NCBI GenBank assembly: GCA_032191485.1
Contig: JAVDOI010000002.1
Span: forward strand, 8,609,120-8,673,119
Length of the DNA: 64,000 nt
Direction of reading: 5' to 3'
Source: Leptoclinus maculatus
Lineage: Eukaryota; Chordata; Actinopteri; Perciformes; Stichaeidae
The notes beneath the pieces are model-generated. The model worked only from the letters and a program-made list of their open reading frames with translations. It was not told the DNA's origin and did not search any database. The translations under genes and the position numbers were made by a program. Below are positions 16,501-41,560 of the stretch, piece after piece; the first letter of the stretch is position 1; every line of letters starts with the position of its first letter.

Positions 16501-16952
16501 ACTGCAAACTTATTTAATTTAGTCCTTTTGTTTAGAGCTAAAATCATTTTCTGAGTACGCAACCGTATTGTATAGAATACTGTTTGTGCCAGATGATCCC
16601 GTTCTCCTGCTCTGTTACACACCAACACAAACACACAGGGCCTGGTGAGACTCGGCGTGATTAATAGTACCAGCAGGGGCTATTTTTCTTACTTGTACGG
16701 CTCTATAATGCCAGGCGACTTGCACATAGACACCTGCGTGTTCACAGACGAGGTAACTGCACTGCAAAATGGAAAAAATGCAGCTTGGATTTACAACATG
16801 AAGCCTACAAGGAGATGATATATGGCTATAAATAACACCATTACCTTTTTTATTATTGTGCTATTTGTGAGAATATCCTCTCAGAAACTGAAAGTATCTG
16901 TATGGAATGTTGATTATAATTATACTACCCCCCCTTCCCCCCCCCCTTCCAG
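10034..16952 (+). other. mpp3: mpp3 intron 1 (inferred)
   Basis: Contains (GGGA)n at about 10206-10233, (TG)n tracts at 10526-10555 and 10707-10769, a G12 run at 13159-13170, and two partial copies of a dispersed repeat sharing ACTTCTACTTCAGAGGAAAA (11694 and 11910). No other exon seen. Confidence 0.5.
11690..11960 (+). repeat. Two copies of a dispersed ACTTCTACTTCAGAGG repeat
   Basis: The words at about 11694-11715 and 11912-11935 are identical for over 20 bp, and related sequence recurs at 31770-32220 and 29500-29590. I recall this family (ending AAGTAAAGGATCTGAA..CTTCTTCCACCACTG) as very common in teleosts. Confidence 0.55.
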
Positions 16953-16993
16953 GTTTCCTCCCCTCCTCACCTCACTGACCCATGAAAGAAGCC

Positions 16994-17018
<25 letters not shown>
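16953..17018 (+). CDS. mpp3: mpp3 coding exon 1 (UTR plus start codon)
   Basis: Acceptor after a C-rich pyrimidine tract (16927-16952). About 41 nt of 5' UTR precede ATG at 16994. It encodes MPVLTAGA plus the first base of a Gly codon, then donor GGTGAG (phase 1). Confidence 0.85.
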
Positions 17019-29851
<12,833 letters not shown>

Positions 29852-31345
29852 ACTTACCCCCCCCTGCATCTTCCAGAAGAACTTCACAGCCAACCCACCC
29901 AAATCCTGCACCGGTCCATTACCCCCCCCCCTTCTCCCCCAGAGCTGGTAAGACAGCCATGAACTAAGGCATCAATGGGAGAGGATGGTGTCAGAGGAAT
30001 ACCTCATTGAGCCCAGAAATGAGTCTTAATGATGCTTCAAGTCATATTTATTCAGGTTTGGTTTGATTTATTTATTGACTTAAAAAACAAGGGAAAGATG
30101 AAGGTTTGTAGTTAAAGAAGTGTTTTATTTCTCACACTATCACTCTTTCAAGCTGCATCGTTAATGAGTGTGGAAGGTTTGTGATCCCACTCAGAGGATT
30201 GCTGTCAGTCAGCTTTATTGAGACTCTTGTTGGAGTACCTTTAGTACCATTTTTTTTTTTTTAGGTTTACAGTTTTATCCAACTCAAATCCAATATCAGA
30301 ATGCTTCCTGTTAATTCGTACTGCTCATGCATCCAGTTCAATTTTAGAACGAATCATACATTCAGCTGAACAGGAGAAATTGATATATAAAGTTAAGTGA
30401 ATGCCATTTGAAACTGTTTTTGCAAAATCTAATTTCCACATATGGACAGAAACTAAACGATATCCAAATGGAATGTGAGAATTTTATTTTCTACAAAACT
30501 GTTTTTAGGAAACGCATGAAAACTGATCATTTAATCTCAGATGTAAATATTGTAAATGTTAACTCCTCATGTGCCAACGAAAGATCTAGTAGCACTTCGA
30601 TGCAACCTGTTTACCTTCGATCCTTGGGAACCCACATCTGTTTGTATGTAGAATAATGCCGTGCACAAAGTATGTGTGGATGGATGTTAGTGTATGTCCA
30701 AATACAACAACCTGAGAAGCTCCTTTATGTACAGGAATGGGTTTCGTACAGTTTCCTTGCACATGTCCGTATTTTTGACTACAGAAAAAGAGGCGGGTGC
30801 TAGATGTTTTCTTTTGATAATCAGGGTTTTGCTTTATTGTCAGAAATGATGTGGAGGTGGGAGACGTAATATCCACAGATTTCAAATTATAATTGAAAGA
30901 AAATTAGAGAAAATAAGTCGTCAACTATCAGCTAATATTTTGTGATTGAGTACAATTTTAATTTATTTATCAAGCAAAAAACATTCCCTGGTTACAGCTT
31001 TTCAATTGCAAAGATTTCTTCTTCTGTTGGTAAACTGAATGTCTTATAGTCTTTTCACACACATGAGAAATTATTACAGAGACCAATAATGGCATTCTAG
31101 TATCATATTAAGATAGACTTAAAAAAATGAAGTTCAAATTTTGAAGTTTTGGCTAAATTACCACTTCTACACTAACATTTTCTAACATTTTGTTGTGTGT
31201 GGTTAAAATGAAGCGGCTTCCAAATCCCTTTTAAACATGCGTTTTAAATATGGATCTCTTCATGTTCTGTATGAATCCAGAATGTTGAGTTTGTAATGTG
31301 ACCTGTACAAAGTGCCATAATAAAAGCTAGTTGAGTCAAATGTTT
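29852..31345 (+). other. mpp3: Probable mpp3 3' UTR
   Basis: AT-rich and free of long ORFs. A canonical AATAAA lies at 31319-31324 with no earlier good plus-strand signal noticed, so cleavage near 31340 is inferred. The right-hand end is a prediction. Confidence 0.55.
31319..31324 (+). terminator. mpp3: Candidate mpp3 polyadenylation signal AATAAA
   Basis: Hexamer within GCCATAATAAAAGC, about 1.47 kb after the stop codon. Supported by position only. Confidence 0.5.
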
Positions 31346-31769
31346 GATCTTAAGTTTTTGCTTTACAATGTTTGTGCCCCTCCTCTCGTATGCAAGCCTG
31401 CAGCGGCCATTTTAGTGTTGAATGTTTAATGTTTGTGTTTTTCCCCCTCAGCTGTTCTTGGCCTCAGTGCAGTTCATTTGAATGCATCTAAAACTTGGCT
31501 CGAGTACTCTGCTTGTGTCTACAAGAGCGCTGCACAAATCACATCTCGATCAGCGTTGTTTACCAGGTGGTCTGCACCAGGGAGAGATTATTGTCACAGT
31601 TATAGATTAGTCAAGAACAAATCGAAGCTCTGGAAAGAATTTAAATGCACTTAAGAAAAAAACAGAGCCTTAAGTTCAAACCATTTAATTTCTTCCTGTC
31701 GTCCCCCACAGTCATCAGTGAAGAAGTTAAAACATTTTTCACCAAACTTTGATTATGTAACATTTTAAA

Positions 31770-32220
31770 ATACTGTACTCGAGTAGATAAGTAAGTCTTT
31801 TCATGCCACTTCTACTTTTACTCTACTACATTTCAGAGGGAAATACTGTTATTCTTACTTGCAGCTTAAATTTAGAAATTAAAAAAGTGTATATGTTTTC
31901 TTAGAAATTACACAACCCGACAGTGTATAGAAGTGTAGTTGAAACGGTTAGTCAATTGCTTTTCTTTTGAATAATCTTTTAAAAATAAACAACCCATAAT
32001 AGTTTTAAACAAAAACTTTCAGAATGATTCCACTTCAATCAACTACAACAATAAAATCCAGCTTTTACATTAATGTGAAATGAGTAACAAACAGTCACGG
32101 GGTCCATCTTCCTGCGTTGAGTGCTTTTATTTTTTGATACTATTTAATACTACTAGTATTTTTACCGTGTGGTATTGGGACTTCTACTTAAAGATATGAT
32201 CTGAATAATTCTATATTTTT
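31770..32220 (+). repeat. Teleost dispersed repeat (CTCTACTACATTTCAGAGGG family)
   Basis: Phrases CTTTTACTCTACTACATTTC and, at the far end, ACTTCTACTTAAAGATATGATCTGAATAATTC correspond to the family seen at 11.7 and 29.5 kb. Too diverged to set ends exactly. Confidence 0.5.
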
Positions 32221-33164
32221 ATATTCGATGCAGAACTGCCAAACATGATCTGGTTCAATGAAAGGAGAAGATGCTTTCCTCTGATTTACATTTTTGTGAA
32301 TAGATACTTTAACAATTTTGAGATATTTAATTGACCAAACAATTAACAAATGAATTAAGATGATGATGAAATGATTGTCAGAGTAATTATTATATAAAAA
32401 CTGTTAGTTGCAGCCCTGATTTATAAGATATTTTGCATACATCTTTAAATAACTATAGCTCACAAAACGTACAATGTGGAAAAATGTGATCAATAATTCT
32501 GTGTTTGCACCACCTTATCGTTGGTGTCTAGTGTTAGTCTATGTATCAACAGACCTGTCAAGGAATTTGAGAGGCATCACAGAAGATTTTAATCCTTTGT
32601 TTTGAAATGCACAGTACTGCCTGGATCACACATTTTCTTTGAGATACATCTTAATATATTTGTTATTATAAAAAGATAATACACATGACAACACACTCCC
32701 TGTATATAGATGTGATTAAAATAATTCTAGAAACATATTGCCTTTTTCAGACTTTCCTGTAATAAACACCTATTTGGACTGCAGTAATTCTTCATTACTG
32801 CCTGCATTCAGTTTCTGTAATTGAAAAAAGATAGGAAGCCCATTATTCTTCCTTTGGAGGGCAGGTTTTCGTTAAGTTTTGTGAGGGTTTATCATGAGCT
32901 CTCTCTCTCTCTCTCTCATATGCAATTACCTCCAAAGACTGCTGCTGACAGAGCCAAGAGCCTGGGTAAGAATCATTGTAATTAGTGAAGCTGCTCCGCT
33001 GAGAAAATGGAAGTACGTTAGTGTGAAGGTGTGCAGAGGTGTGCACACACATCCACTGACAATCATTATGATCTAAATGCGTACATGCACACAATGACAA
33101 CGCTGGTATTTAACAGGTATATTTAAAGTGGCAATCTTGAAAATGTTAATTTAAATAAAGTGTT

Positions 33165-34080
33165 TTTTCGACATGCTATACTATGACTTTTTCATGACTT
33201 TTTTTTGCCATATTACTCACATTACTATTTTATATTACCGATACCATTAACGCACATTACTGACTTTGCTTCTTCACCAGAGTCTCTGTGCTTTCTCGCC
33301 TCGCAGGTTTCCATGGATCCTGGTTATACCTGGACCCTGGTCTTGCCTCCTGCCGTGGTTTTGTCATGTGCATTGAATGTGTTGTAACTCTGTTATGCTG
33401 TTCATTCTGTACACATGACACCTATTGCACTTCTGTCCATCCTGGGAGAGAGATCCGATGTGAGGGTTCCGGGACAGAGGATGTTGTATGTGTACAGATT
33501 GTAAAGCCCTCTGAGGCTAATTTGTGATTTTGGGCTATACAAAAATAAATTTTATTGAACACAGGGTTTAAATACATTGAGGAGGTGCAGGTGATTAGAC
33601 ACAGGAGGATTCAATCGGGGGCAAATAATATTAAATATATGTTAATTGTAGGTCTGAACAACAAAACCACAAACAACTTTCTTCTATTATTAGAAATATT
33701 TGTCTTTTCATGATCTGATATTTCCCTCTATAACTTATTATGGATACAATTAAAGTCAGAGAGAGCTGGAGAGACTAAACACTTTTTACATCATATTTGA
33801 TATCTTTTCGACATGTTTAATTTACTTTTTTATTTACTATACTATGTCTTTTTCACAACCTTTTTCCAATATATTATAGTATGACTATTATTGACATATA
33901 TACTATGACTTTTGTAAGATATCTTTTTTTAAGAAATACTATAATCCAACCTTTTTGAGATTTCTATGACATACTGTGTACTATGACATTTTACGACATT
34001 TCCATACTATAACATACTATATAATTACTTTTTTTCTGATTTTCAGACATACTTTTTAATGATTTGTTTTCAACATACTG
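33165..34080. repeat. CGACATACTATACTATGACTTTTT-type degenerate tandem repeat, interrupted
   Basis: Words such as TATACTATGACTTTTT, ACTATGACATTTTACGACAT and CATACTATA recur at 33165-33250 and 33800-34080. Between them lies an L2-like retroelement end (33270-33560), suggesting insertion into the array. Confidence 0.55.
33270..33560 (+). mobile_element. LINE-2-like 3' end relic
   Basis: CCATCCTGGGAGAGAGATCC, GATGTGAGGGTTCCGGGACA, TGTACAGATTGTAAAGCCC, TCTGAGGC, GGGCTATACAAAAATAAATT: a 3' tail that I recall as common in teleost L2/SINE-type elements, ending before TTATTGAAC. Non-coding here. Confidence 0.6.
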
Positions 34081-34270
34081 AAGCATCAAACTCTGAGGCT
34101 GAAAAATTAAGCCAACACAGAAGAGCCAGAAACTGCAGTTTATAAAATGGCCACTTAAGGCTTACTCTAAAAGTGAGCCCCTTGCCATAGACTGCCATTT
34201 TAAGATTTAAACATGTTAACAAACAGTTATGTCTCTATAGCTAATATCCCAGGTCATGATAACCGTACAT
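34080..34270 (+). repeat. Teleost dispersed repeat (GCCACTTAAGGCTTACTC family)
   Basis: CTGAGGCTGAAAAATTAAGCC, AACTGCAGTTTATAAAATGG and AAAAGTGAGCCCCTTGCCAT are recognisable parts of a repeat common in acanthomorph fish (recalled). Diverged copy. Confidence 0.5.
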
Positions 34271-35800
34271 ATACTTGAGCTTGTGGCCATGTTTGTAGTG
34301 TTGCTGCTTTTTGTAGAATTTCCAACAAATAACATGGCTTGCTGTGCGGTTAATTGTACGTTGGGCATCCAGCTAGCCAGTGTGCTGGCGTTGGATGATG
34401 TGCTGCAGCTGCATGATCTCCGTGCCTGCATCAGTATTCAATGGGATATAATGTAATGTGAAACTTGGCTTACTCCTGGAATACCGGACAGCTCCATTCA
34501 GCTGTGACTCTTTTCAATATACCGATCTGACAGAACAGAGGACTCCGATCGGAAGAATGGAGTATGAGTGTGCTTTATGGTGAAAACGTTCATGTTGATG
34601 CACAAAATTGGAGAAGCTGACGTAAGATTTTATATGGTTGATGATTTCATAACCTACTGTTATGGTTCTTAACAGTAGGGACAACATGTTGAGCTAGAGT
34701 GCCAAGAGCAGAAGTGGGAATTAATCCACTGAAGGCAGAAGGCAATCAAATAGTGATTTAAGACATCAACATTTTTTAATAGAGAGCCTAAAGTAGTGGT
34801 AGTGTGTGTTTTGAGGCATGGATAGTAGATGAATAATAAAAAAAGATTAACATGAACCTCTGAGGTTAACCTTTGAACTAATTTGGGCCTTGGAGGCAGC
34901 AATAATGATGATGATATATTGAGTTATAATTGAATCCAAATTGAATTACTGGTATATAGTGTTTGGCACAGCAGCCCCTCTGAATGAGTCAGACTGGATG
35001 TAATTCAGCTTTAGGACACGGGTAGAAGACATAGTGGAATTTATCAGCTCTCATCTGAAGACTTTTTATGATAGTTGAATGGGATGACCTTTAAGATTAA
35101 AGACTGAACTTCTCTCTCATTTTCCTGTTTGAATTATGGGGTCGAGATGAAAATCACCCAGAAATGAAAATGGTTGTCAACTTAAGCGTGAGAGTTCAGA
35201 GTTCTTAAGAGTAAAGGAAATAATCTCTTTTAACATCTGACAAATGTTGACCTCTATGAATGGTTTCAGGACTGATTGCAGGACGATTTGAGATGATTTA
35301 TGTCGGTGTCATGTTAGCTTTATACATTTTTTAAAGTACAAAAATACCATATCATTACCTGATTACCATACCTGATTTATTTGTGTTATTTGTTTGATTT
35401 CTTGCCTGCAAACTGATAATATGCATAAATCAAGCCATTATATCCATCTGCTTCCTTTGTGTAGGTTTTTTCTTTGTGATCTGAAGCTAACGAAGGCCGG
35501 TGTTGCCAATGAGTTGATTAGTAGGCTGCAGAGTACATCATTTCAGGTACTCAAGGTCTTTTGTCAAAAAAACACAAGAGCTTCTGCCAGATGTCATTAT
35601 ACATCATTATAGTGAAACGTTTACAATGTAAATCAATTCATCCTTTTCTCTATATACAACAACCTAAAATCAATTTGGGACACACTTCAGATGAAGTTTA
35701 GTGGCTGTTACACGAAAGACATTTCTTTTTAATCACCGCACTACTCCCCCTGTCGGAGCGATAGAGGAGACAGCGGGGGATTGTGTGAGCTACTGTAGCA

Positions 35801-35815
35801 CCACTAGATGGCACA
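35801..35815 (+). promoter_or_regulatory. CTCF-like motif between the two genes
   Basis: CCACTAGATGGCACA, one mismatch at the last position of CCASYAGRKGGCRSY. Confidence 0.4.
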
Positions 35816-36814
35816 AGCAGAACATTAGGATGCCCAGTTTGGAGCCGATATTTTAGGAGATGATGTTAAAGATGTTTTCACCCCAAAAAATAGTTTTGTT
35901 ATGATAATGTTAACATTCTTATTCTAATTGCCTCCAGGCACTGAGAGCCATGTCGCACTCCACTTTGTTTACTCACTTTTTGCGCTGTGAGATATGAGAT
36001 GAAATAAAAAGCTATACATTTCTCAGGAGTGATACAGATAAAGACCACTTGTTATTGAATCAGAACTCAACATCTGGCCATGCACACACACACACGGTCC
36101 GCTTCTCCACTATCAGCCTTAGGTACTGTACAGCATCAAGGCCACACAGTAATCTCCCCAGATGACTTCTTTTCACAATGTAACTTGCACCAAGTAGATT
36201 TTCTTAGTGATGGATGATCCAGGGAACAAATAACTGCAATAGTGGAGGCTCCTCTCTAAAGGTTTTCCTCGTGGCCTTGGTTTCATTGCTTTGGCCCGGA
36301 TCTCCCCTCGCAGGCACTGTTATCCATCACAAAGCATTTTACTGAAGAGTAAGCACACACACACAACAACACGCATCTGCTCATCCAGCATGACTGGGAT
36401 TGTTTTGGGATTTGCGATTTTGTTTATTATTCATCCGTCTAATTCAAATTTTAATCAAAAGTTACATTTTCACACATGCTTTTTGTTAGCACTGGCAAGA
36501 ATTAGTACGTTTTGTGTATCTTGTAGTTTCAAATAACTTCTGTCTACGGCGTCTAATAATGTGCAAGTTCTGCAACTTTGCTGCGGCATCAGTAGATACA
36601 AGATGTGTTTGGTCTTTATTCTTTTATTAAGGTTTTGATGTAAGGAAAATCTTTTTCAGGGAAATTCTTTATAGAGAAAAGAAATGAGGAATTTCTTTCC
36701 CACACATCTTTTGTCCTCAGTTACAGTAAATAACATTTCAAATCGTTTTTCATCCTGATCATGGATGTAAAATAACAGACACACACATTCTTTCTTGGTA
36801 ACAATTCGGTATTT

Positions 36815-36965
36815 ATAGCCATGCTAGCAGCGTAGCTCAGTCCGTAGGTCTACCGCTGAAATATCTCAACAACTAGCCTTTTATATGGACTGCCAAGAAA
36901 TTTGGCACAGCCATTCATTGACCATAAAAGGATGAAGTCTATTGACTCATATTTCTTTTGTACCC
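36815..36965 (+). repeat. Teleost SINE-like repeat copy 1
   Basis: GTAGCTCAGTCCGTAGG followed by TGAAATATCTCAACAACTA and GCCAAGAAATTTGGCACAG. Shares TGAAATATCTC(A)NCAACTA and CATTCATNG with 41290-41560. The tRNA-like opening (box A-like TAGCTCAGT) points to a tRNA-derived head. Confidence 0.55.
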
Positions 36966-39764
36966 TCATTAATCATCTCACAACCTCTTGAGGTTTATCC
37001 TGTAACCCCTGAGGAGAGTACCCGGACCTAGGATTGGAACCAGTGGCCTAAAACTCGCTAACTGTACATAAAGTAGTTAAATCTACGCCTCAACCGGCTA
37101 TAACAGTAAATGCTGCTTATGTATTTATGCATCAGTACTTGTTTCACCACTGGTTCAGAGTACAGCCTCAAATAAAAAAAAAACACAAAGACCAAGAATT
37201 TCATCGTAAAATCGGCCTGAATACTACAACATTTTGTCCAGTCAGTCTGAGGAATCATGTCAACAAAGTCAATTTGAAATCTTTAAGGGAATCTTCATGG
37301 GGATTTGAGAGGTATGTCGGTATGTAGTTTGCACTGTTGTTTCAGTTATTATCATGGCACACAGAGATTCTCCGAAAACTGTTCTAAAGAATCTCAGGAT
37401 TGTTGACGCACGAACATCGGTCAGGTGTAGTTTCATTAACCAAATGGATGATTAGCCAAGTTAACTATTACTGATGCCACTGATTTCCCAAGAAAAGAAC
37501 ACCTGGGTTAGTCTGTGACTTGTAATCAAATTAGTGATCAACAGGTAATTAAATAAGATTCAGCCCCAGGTAATAGTCAGTGAGCGCATACGTGACACAA
37601 GACCATGCAGTAACATCATTTCTGATCCTCCGTTATATCATATACAGTATATATATATGCTTGAATATTTTTAAAGGCACCTATTCACTAGAGGAGCAAA
37701 CTATCTTCTAATTGAATTTAGTAATATACTCTGTCAGTGCTAACACAGATCATATTCAGTAATTAAGTCAACAGCTCGGCACCTTTGGTGTCTGTTTGGA
37801 GTGAGGAATTCAATTATGTCGCCAATTTTGCTTTTGTGATATCATATTTGCATGGACATAAATAATAGACATCAAGGTTAACTGAGGGGAAGGTTTTCCA
37901 GAGATCATGTTGGAAATAGCTCCCGTAGGACTGTATTGGAGGACGGAGAATAAAATGGAAAATCCACTTTGTCAACTGTCACAACTGGTGAAAAAGATGA
38001 AATGAAGCTGAATAAGTCTTTCTATACCTGACATGATCTGTATTTTCTTCGTTCAGCTCTCCAGCGCCTGTCTTGCTCTCAATGTACAAATTTCTCTTTG
38101 TTCAAACTCCAATTATCTTTAATGTTCTTACTGTGTTTCTCTGTCTGACATGACTGAAGAGTTACAAGCATACGATGCCTGATTAACAGCTTGATGTTCT
38201 GTTCTTTATGTTTGTAAGTTTAATCATGTTGCTGTAGCACCACTGTAGATGTAAAATGGCAAACACAATTTGTCAGGATGGCTTGGAGTAGATAACGTGC
38301 AGCTGTCACGCAACTTTGGTTGCAGTTGCACAGACCGTCCCAGAGTTATGTTGAGTAGTTTGTCAAATAGGCTGCGTATACAAGAATTTGGCAAACGATC
38401 TGTTCAGGCCGGAAGGGATGTAACCGATTGACACATGAACTGTTTCTTTAGTTAAAATGCCAACAAACAAATATCCTGATCTGAAACAATAACCTCGTCA
38501 ACAAAGAAAATTCAGTTGCGCTCATATTTAAGTAGTGTTATATTCATGTAAATACCTTGTTTAACAATTTGCACTTCAGCTGAAATGAGTTAGTCGATCG
38601 ACAGAACATCAATGGACTATTTCGGTAATCAATTCAAGTAATTTCAAGTAATTTTCGTACACAAAGATTTGTTGCAGCCTATAGTTTGCACTGTTTTTAC
38701 ATTATGACGTGACATTTTGGCAGTTTTTATGAAGCATTTAATATATTAATACATATTGCAATGATCAAATGCTTGTTGACAGACTTTTGTTTCTCTGGTA
38801 AGCACAGGGGAGTAACATGCAAAGAGGTTTTTGGCTTCTTTAGCATTTAGCTTCAAGGCTGAATCTTTTTAACGTGACACACGCCGCCTCTTTATCTTCT
38901 TGATCAGACAGCAACAAAGGAAGAGATAAACCCATCTCCTCTTTATTTGAGGGCCATGCTGTGCCAGATGTAGTTTTTCATCTCCCCAAAAGCATAAATC
39001 ACTAACCGAAAAGATCCTTTTTTTAAGACTAAAGCGGAGGTCTACCATTTCTAAAGAGACGTACAAAATAAAACCTTTATTTTATGTTAATGAACCCATA
39101 AAGATTCTGGAGTAGCAAAACCTTTGAAAGTCAATAAAGTAAAGTAAACTAATGCTGAACTACTATTGCAAACTGAAGAAAGCATACCTATATGTGTGCA
39201 CTCTCCTGCTTTTAACACAATAACTTAGCACATATAATTATAAGGGAATCCTGGTAGATTTTGATGCATAAACTCTTTTAGTACTTGCTGGACTTTGACA
39301 CTTCTTGCTTTAGCATACAAAAAGAATGCATGAAACACTTTAAACACATAGAAGTATTTGATCTTATTGTTTCTACAATGCTCTTTTCAGTACTTGTGAA
39401 GCTTCTGTTGTGTGTGTGTTTCCACTCTGCCAAGGCAACCGGTAAGTTTACAACAAGTTGCTGATGCACTATGGATGAGCTGCAGGCAATTTCCTCTGCC
39501 TAAATATCTGCTAAATGAGCGGAGGCTGAACTGAAGCTGAATTCCCAGCCTGCAGCAGCTCTCAGATGAGAGTCTCTGGCGATGTGTAGAATATTAATAT
39601 AAATAAACCAAAACCCAGGGATCATTTTCAACAATGGTTAACTCAAAAAATGCAACCGTTGCCCTGAAGTTAAACCAAAAGTCCATATGAGGACAATCCC
39701 TACATTCCTTTTGATTCTACTTCTGAGGCAATCTTCAAGTTGAACCTCATCTCTTCCGTTTCAA

Positions 39765-40690
39765 GCAGAGGTTCTCAATGTTTCTCTAAGGATAAGATCG
39801 AGAACATACCGGGGACCCCCTCATGAAGGTCCCCCTCATAGAATAATTTGACATATAGCCTATTTTTTACACCTCTATAAGAAAGAACAGGGCGTTCCCA
39901 CTCCCAACTCGTCAAATAATGCAGCTTGCATACATAACTTACAAAACATACGTAACTTAAATTATGTATCTAACATACGTATTTTAGTCCAAACCATGAT
40001 CTGTTCCTAAACCTAACCACGTCATTCTATTTGAATTCACAACGTTAATCATGTGCTGAAGTCTATCGGACTACCCTACACTCTCAAAAATGACACTTAA
40101 AGGGGCACCCAGTGTGTTGAAACTGATACATTCTCACCCCGATGCCTCACATACAGCTTGGCCAGTGCTGTGAAGCTTCAAACTATGATGCTCTGCGTAC
40201 CTCTCCGGCGTCAGTTTTGGACGTGTCAGGGACGGCGTGTCAATATATGCTCGTTACATGCATAGTGTCTTTTTATCAAAATAAACTTCCGTCCTCACAG
40301 GAAGTTTAGGTTTAGCGACTTACACGAGTCACGTGACTAATGACTGACGGGCCAAAGTCCTGTGTTTGTTTGACCCATTCACCTTCCCTTCCCGAAACAC
40401 TCCATCTCGCACTTGATACTACTTTCAGTTGCTCTGAGCATGTAATAAGGACGCGGCGGGTATGTTGACATTGGAGTTAGCTGCAAGCCTGGTGTGACGC
40501 ATACAGTAAAGGGTGCCTCCGTGCCTCGGTATCAGAGGACGAGGAGCACTGACGAAAGTGCAGTATTTGATGCATTTCTAATAGGTTTGTTAGATTAGAA
40601 AGTAATCTATTAATGAATCTGAATCTGAAAACGTATCATGGACCCCCTGGCAGAGTATGATATGTGCATTTCTGAGCTAGAGGTGAATTA
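39765..40690. mobile_element. Old composite repeat with hAT-like edges
   Basis: Left edge CAGAGGTTCTCAATG resembles hAT terminal repeats; GGGGACCCCCTCATG near the left and CATGGACCCCCTGG (40637) near the right are matching sub-terminal phrases. Between, CCAAACCATGATCTGTTCCT and AACCTAACCACGTCATT are a teleost repeat seen in many genomes (recalled). Non-coding. Confidence 0.4.
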
Positions 40691-41289
40691 ATGAAACAAA
40701 TGTGTAGCCAAGGAGGAAGGATAGAAATAGCACTCTCTGAGTTTCAGTGCCCACTGCTGCTGCTGGAGTTCATTAAAAAAAAGCAAAGCTTAACAAAACC
40801 TGACCAGCATGCTAAATCAGGTTTCAAGCTGATTTTTCCGCTGCTGTGGCGTGCCCCCCCTACATTGTCCAAGCTGCTGTAATCATTTGAGGCTGAATGG
40901 GGAACAGCCAATATTAAGTGCATGTAGCACGGATGTCAGAGGGAAATTGCACCTTGCCAAGCTACATTGGATCCAGCTTGGCTTGTTATTCTCCAGTTTT
41001 TTTTTTTGCAGGGGTTGTCGTTCTCTGTCGAGTTGAGGACGTCCCTGCGTCAGTTCACAGGTCACTCTCCCAAACTCCCAAGAAATGACACTTTAACAGA
41101 GGAAGACTGGGCTACACAATCACTCAGACTCTTGGTTCTTCTAAGAACTAAGAAGTTTACCAATGCATTTTGTTAGAATACATTTGTGGCCATTCATACC
41201 TCTCACTGCACTTATGCTATTTTATTTTTCTGTTTATTCAGTTTTATTTAATATTAGCTTATTCATATCTCTCATCTCACTTTTATTTC

Positions 41290-41560
41290 TTTCTATTTTG
41301 CCACGCTGGCGGCATGGCTCTAGGGAGGTAATCCTGCTCTGTCTGTCAGTCCAACCGTTTGGTCCACACTGAAATATCTCATCAACTATTGGATGGATTA
41401 TTATGACATTTTGTACATACATTCATGGTCCCCAAAAGACAAATCCTGGTGGAGATCCCCTGACTTTTCCTGTAGGATCATCATGACATTGACATGTTTC
41501 CTGTTTAAGTGTCCTCCTGGAGGATCCAAACAGTATAATAACTTTGGTAATCATTTGACT
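41290..41560 (+). repeat. Teleost SINE-like repeat copy 2
   Basis: TGAAATATCTCATCAACTAT, TGGATGGATTATTATGACAT, CATTCATGGTCCCCAAAAGA, GGAGATCCCCTGACTTTTCC: better preserved copy of the family at 36815. Confidence 0.65.

Noticed and set aside
34216..34431. MACCAVNCT-like start on the plus strand and a Ser-rich minus-strand ORF
   Set aside because: A THAP-like opening was considered, but the required later Cys/His residues are not seen and the region lies in a dispersed repeat.
35465..35546. Exon-like segment with CTTTGTGTAG acceptor and CAG|GTACTC donor
   Set aside because: No recognisable protein similarity and no partner exons on the plus strand nearby.
36825..36865. tRNA-like GTAGCTCAGTCCGTAGG
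   Set aside because: Only a box-A-like head is present, with no acceptor stem or T-arm; it belongs to a SINE-like repeat.
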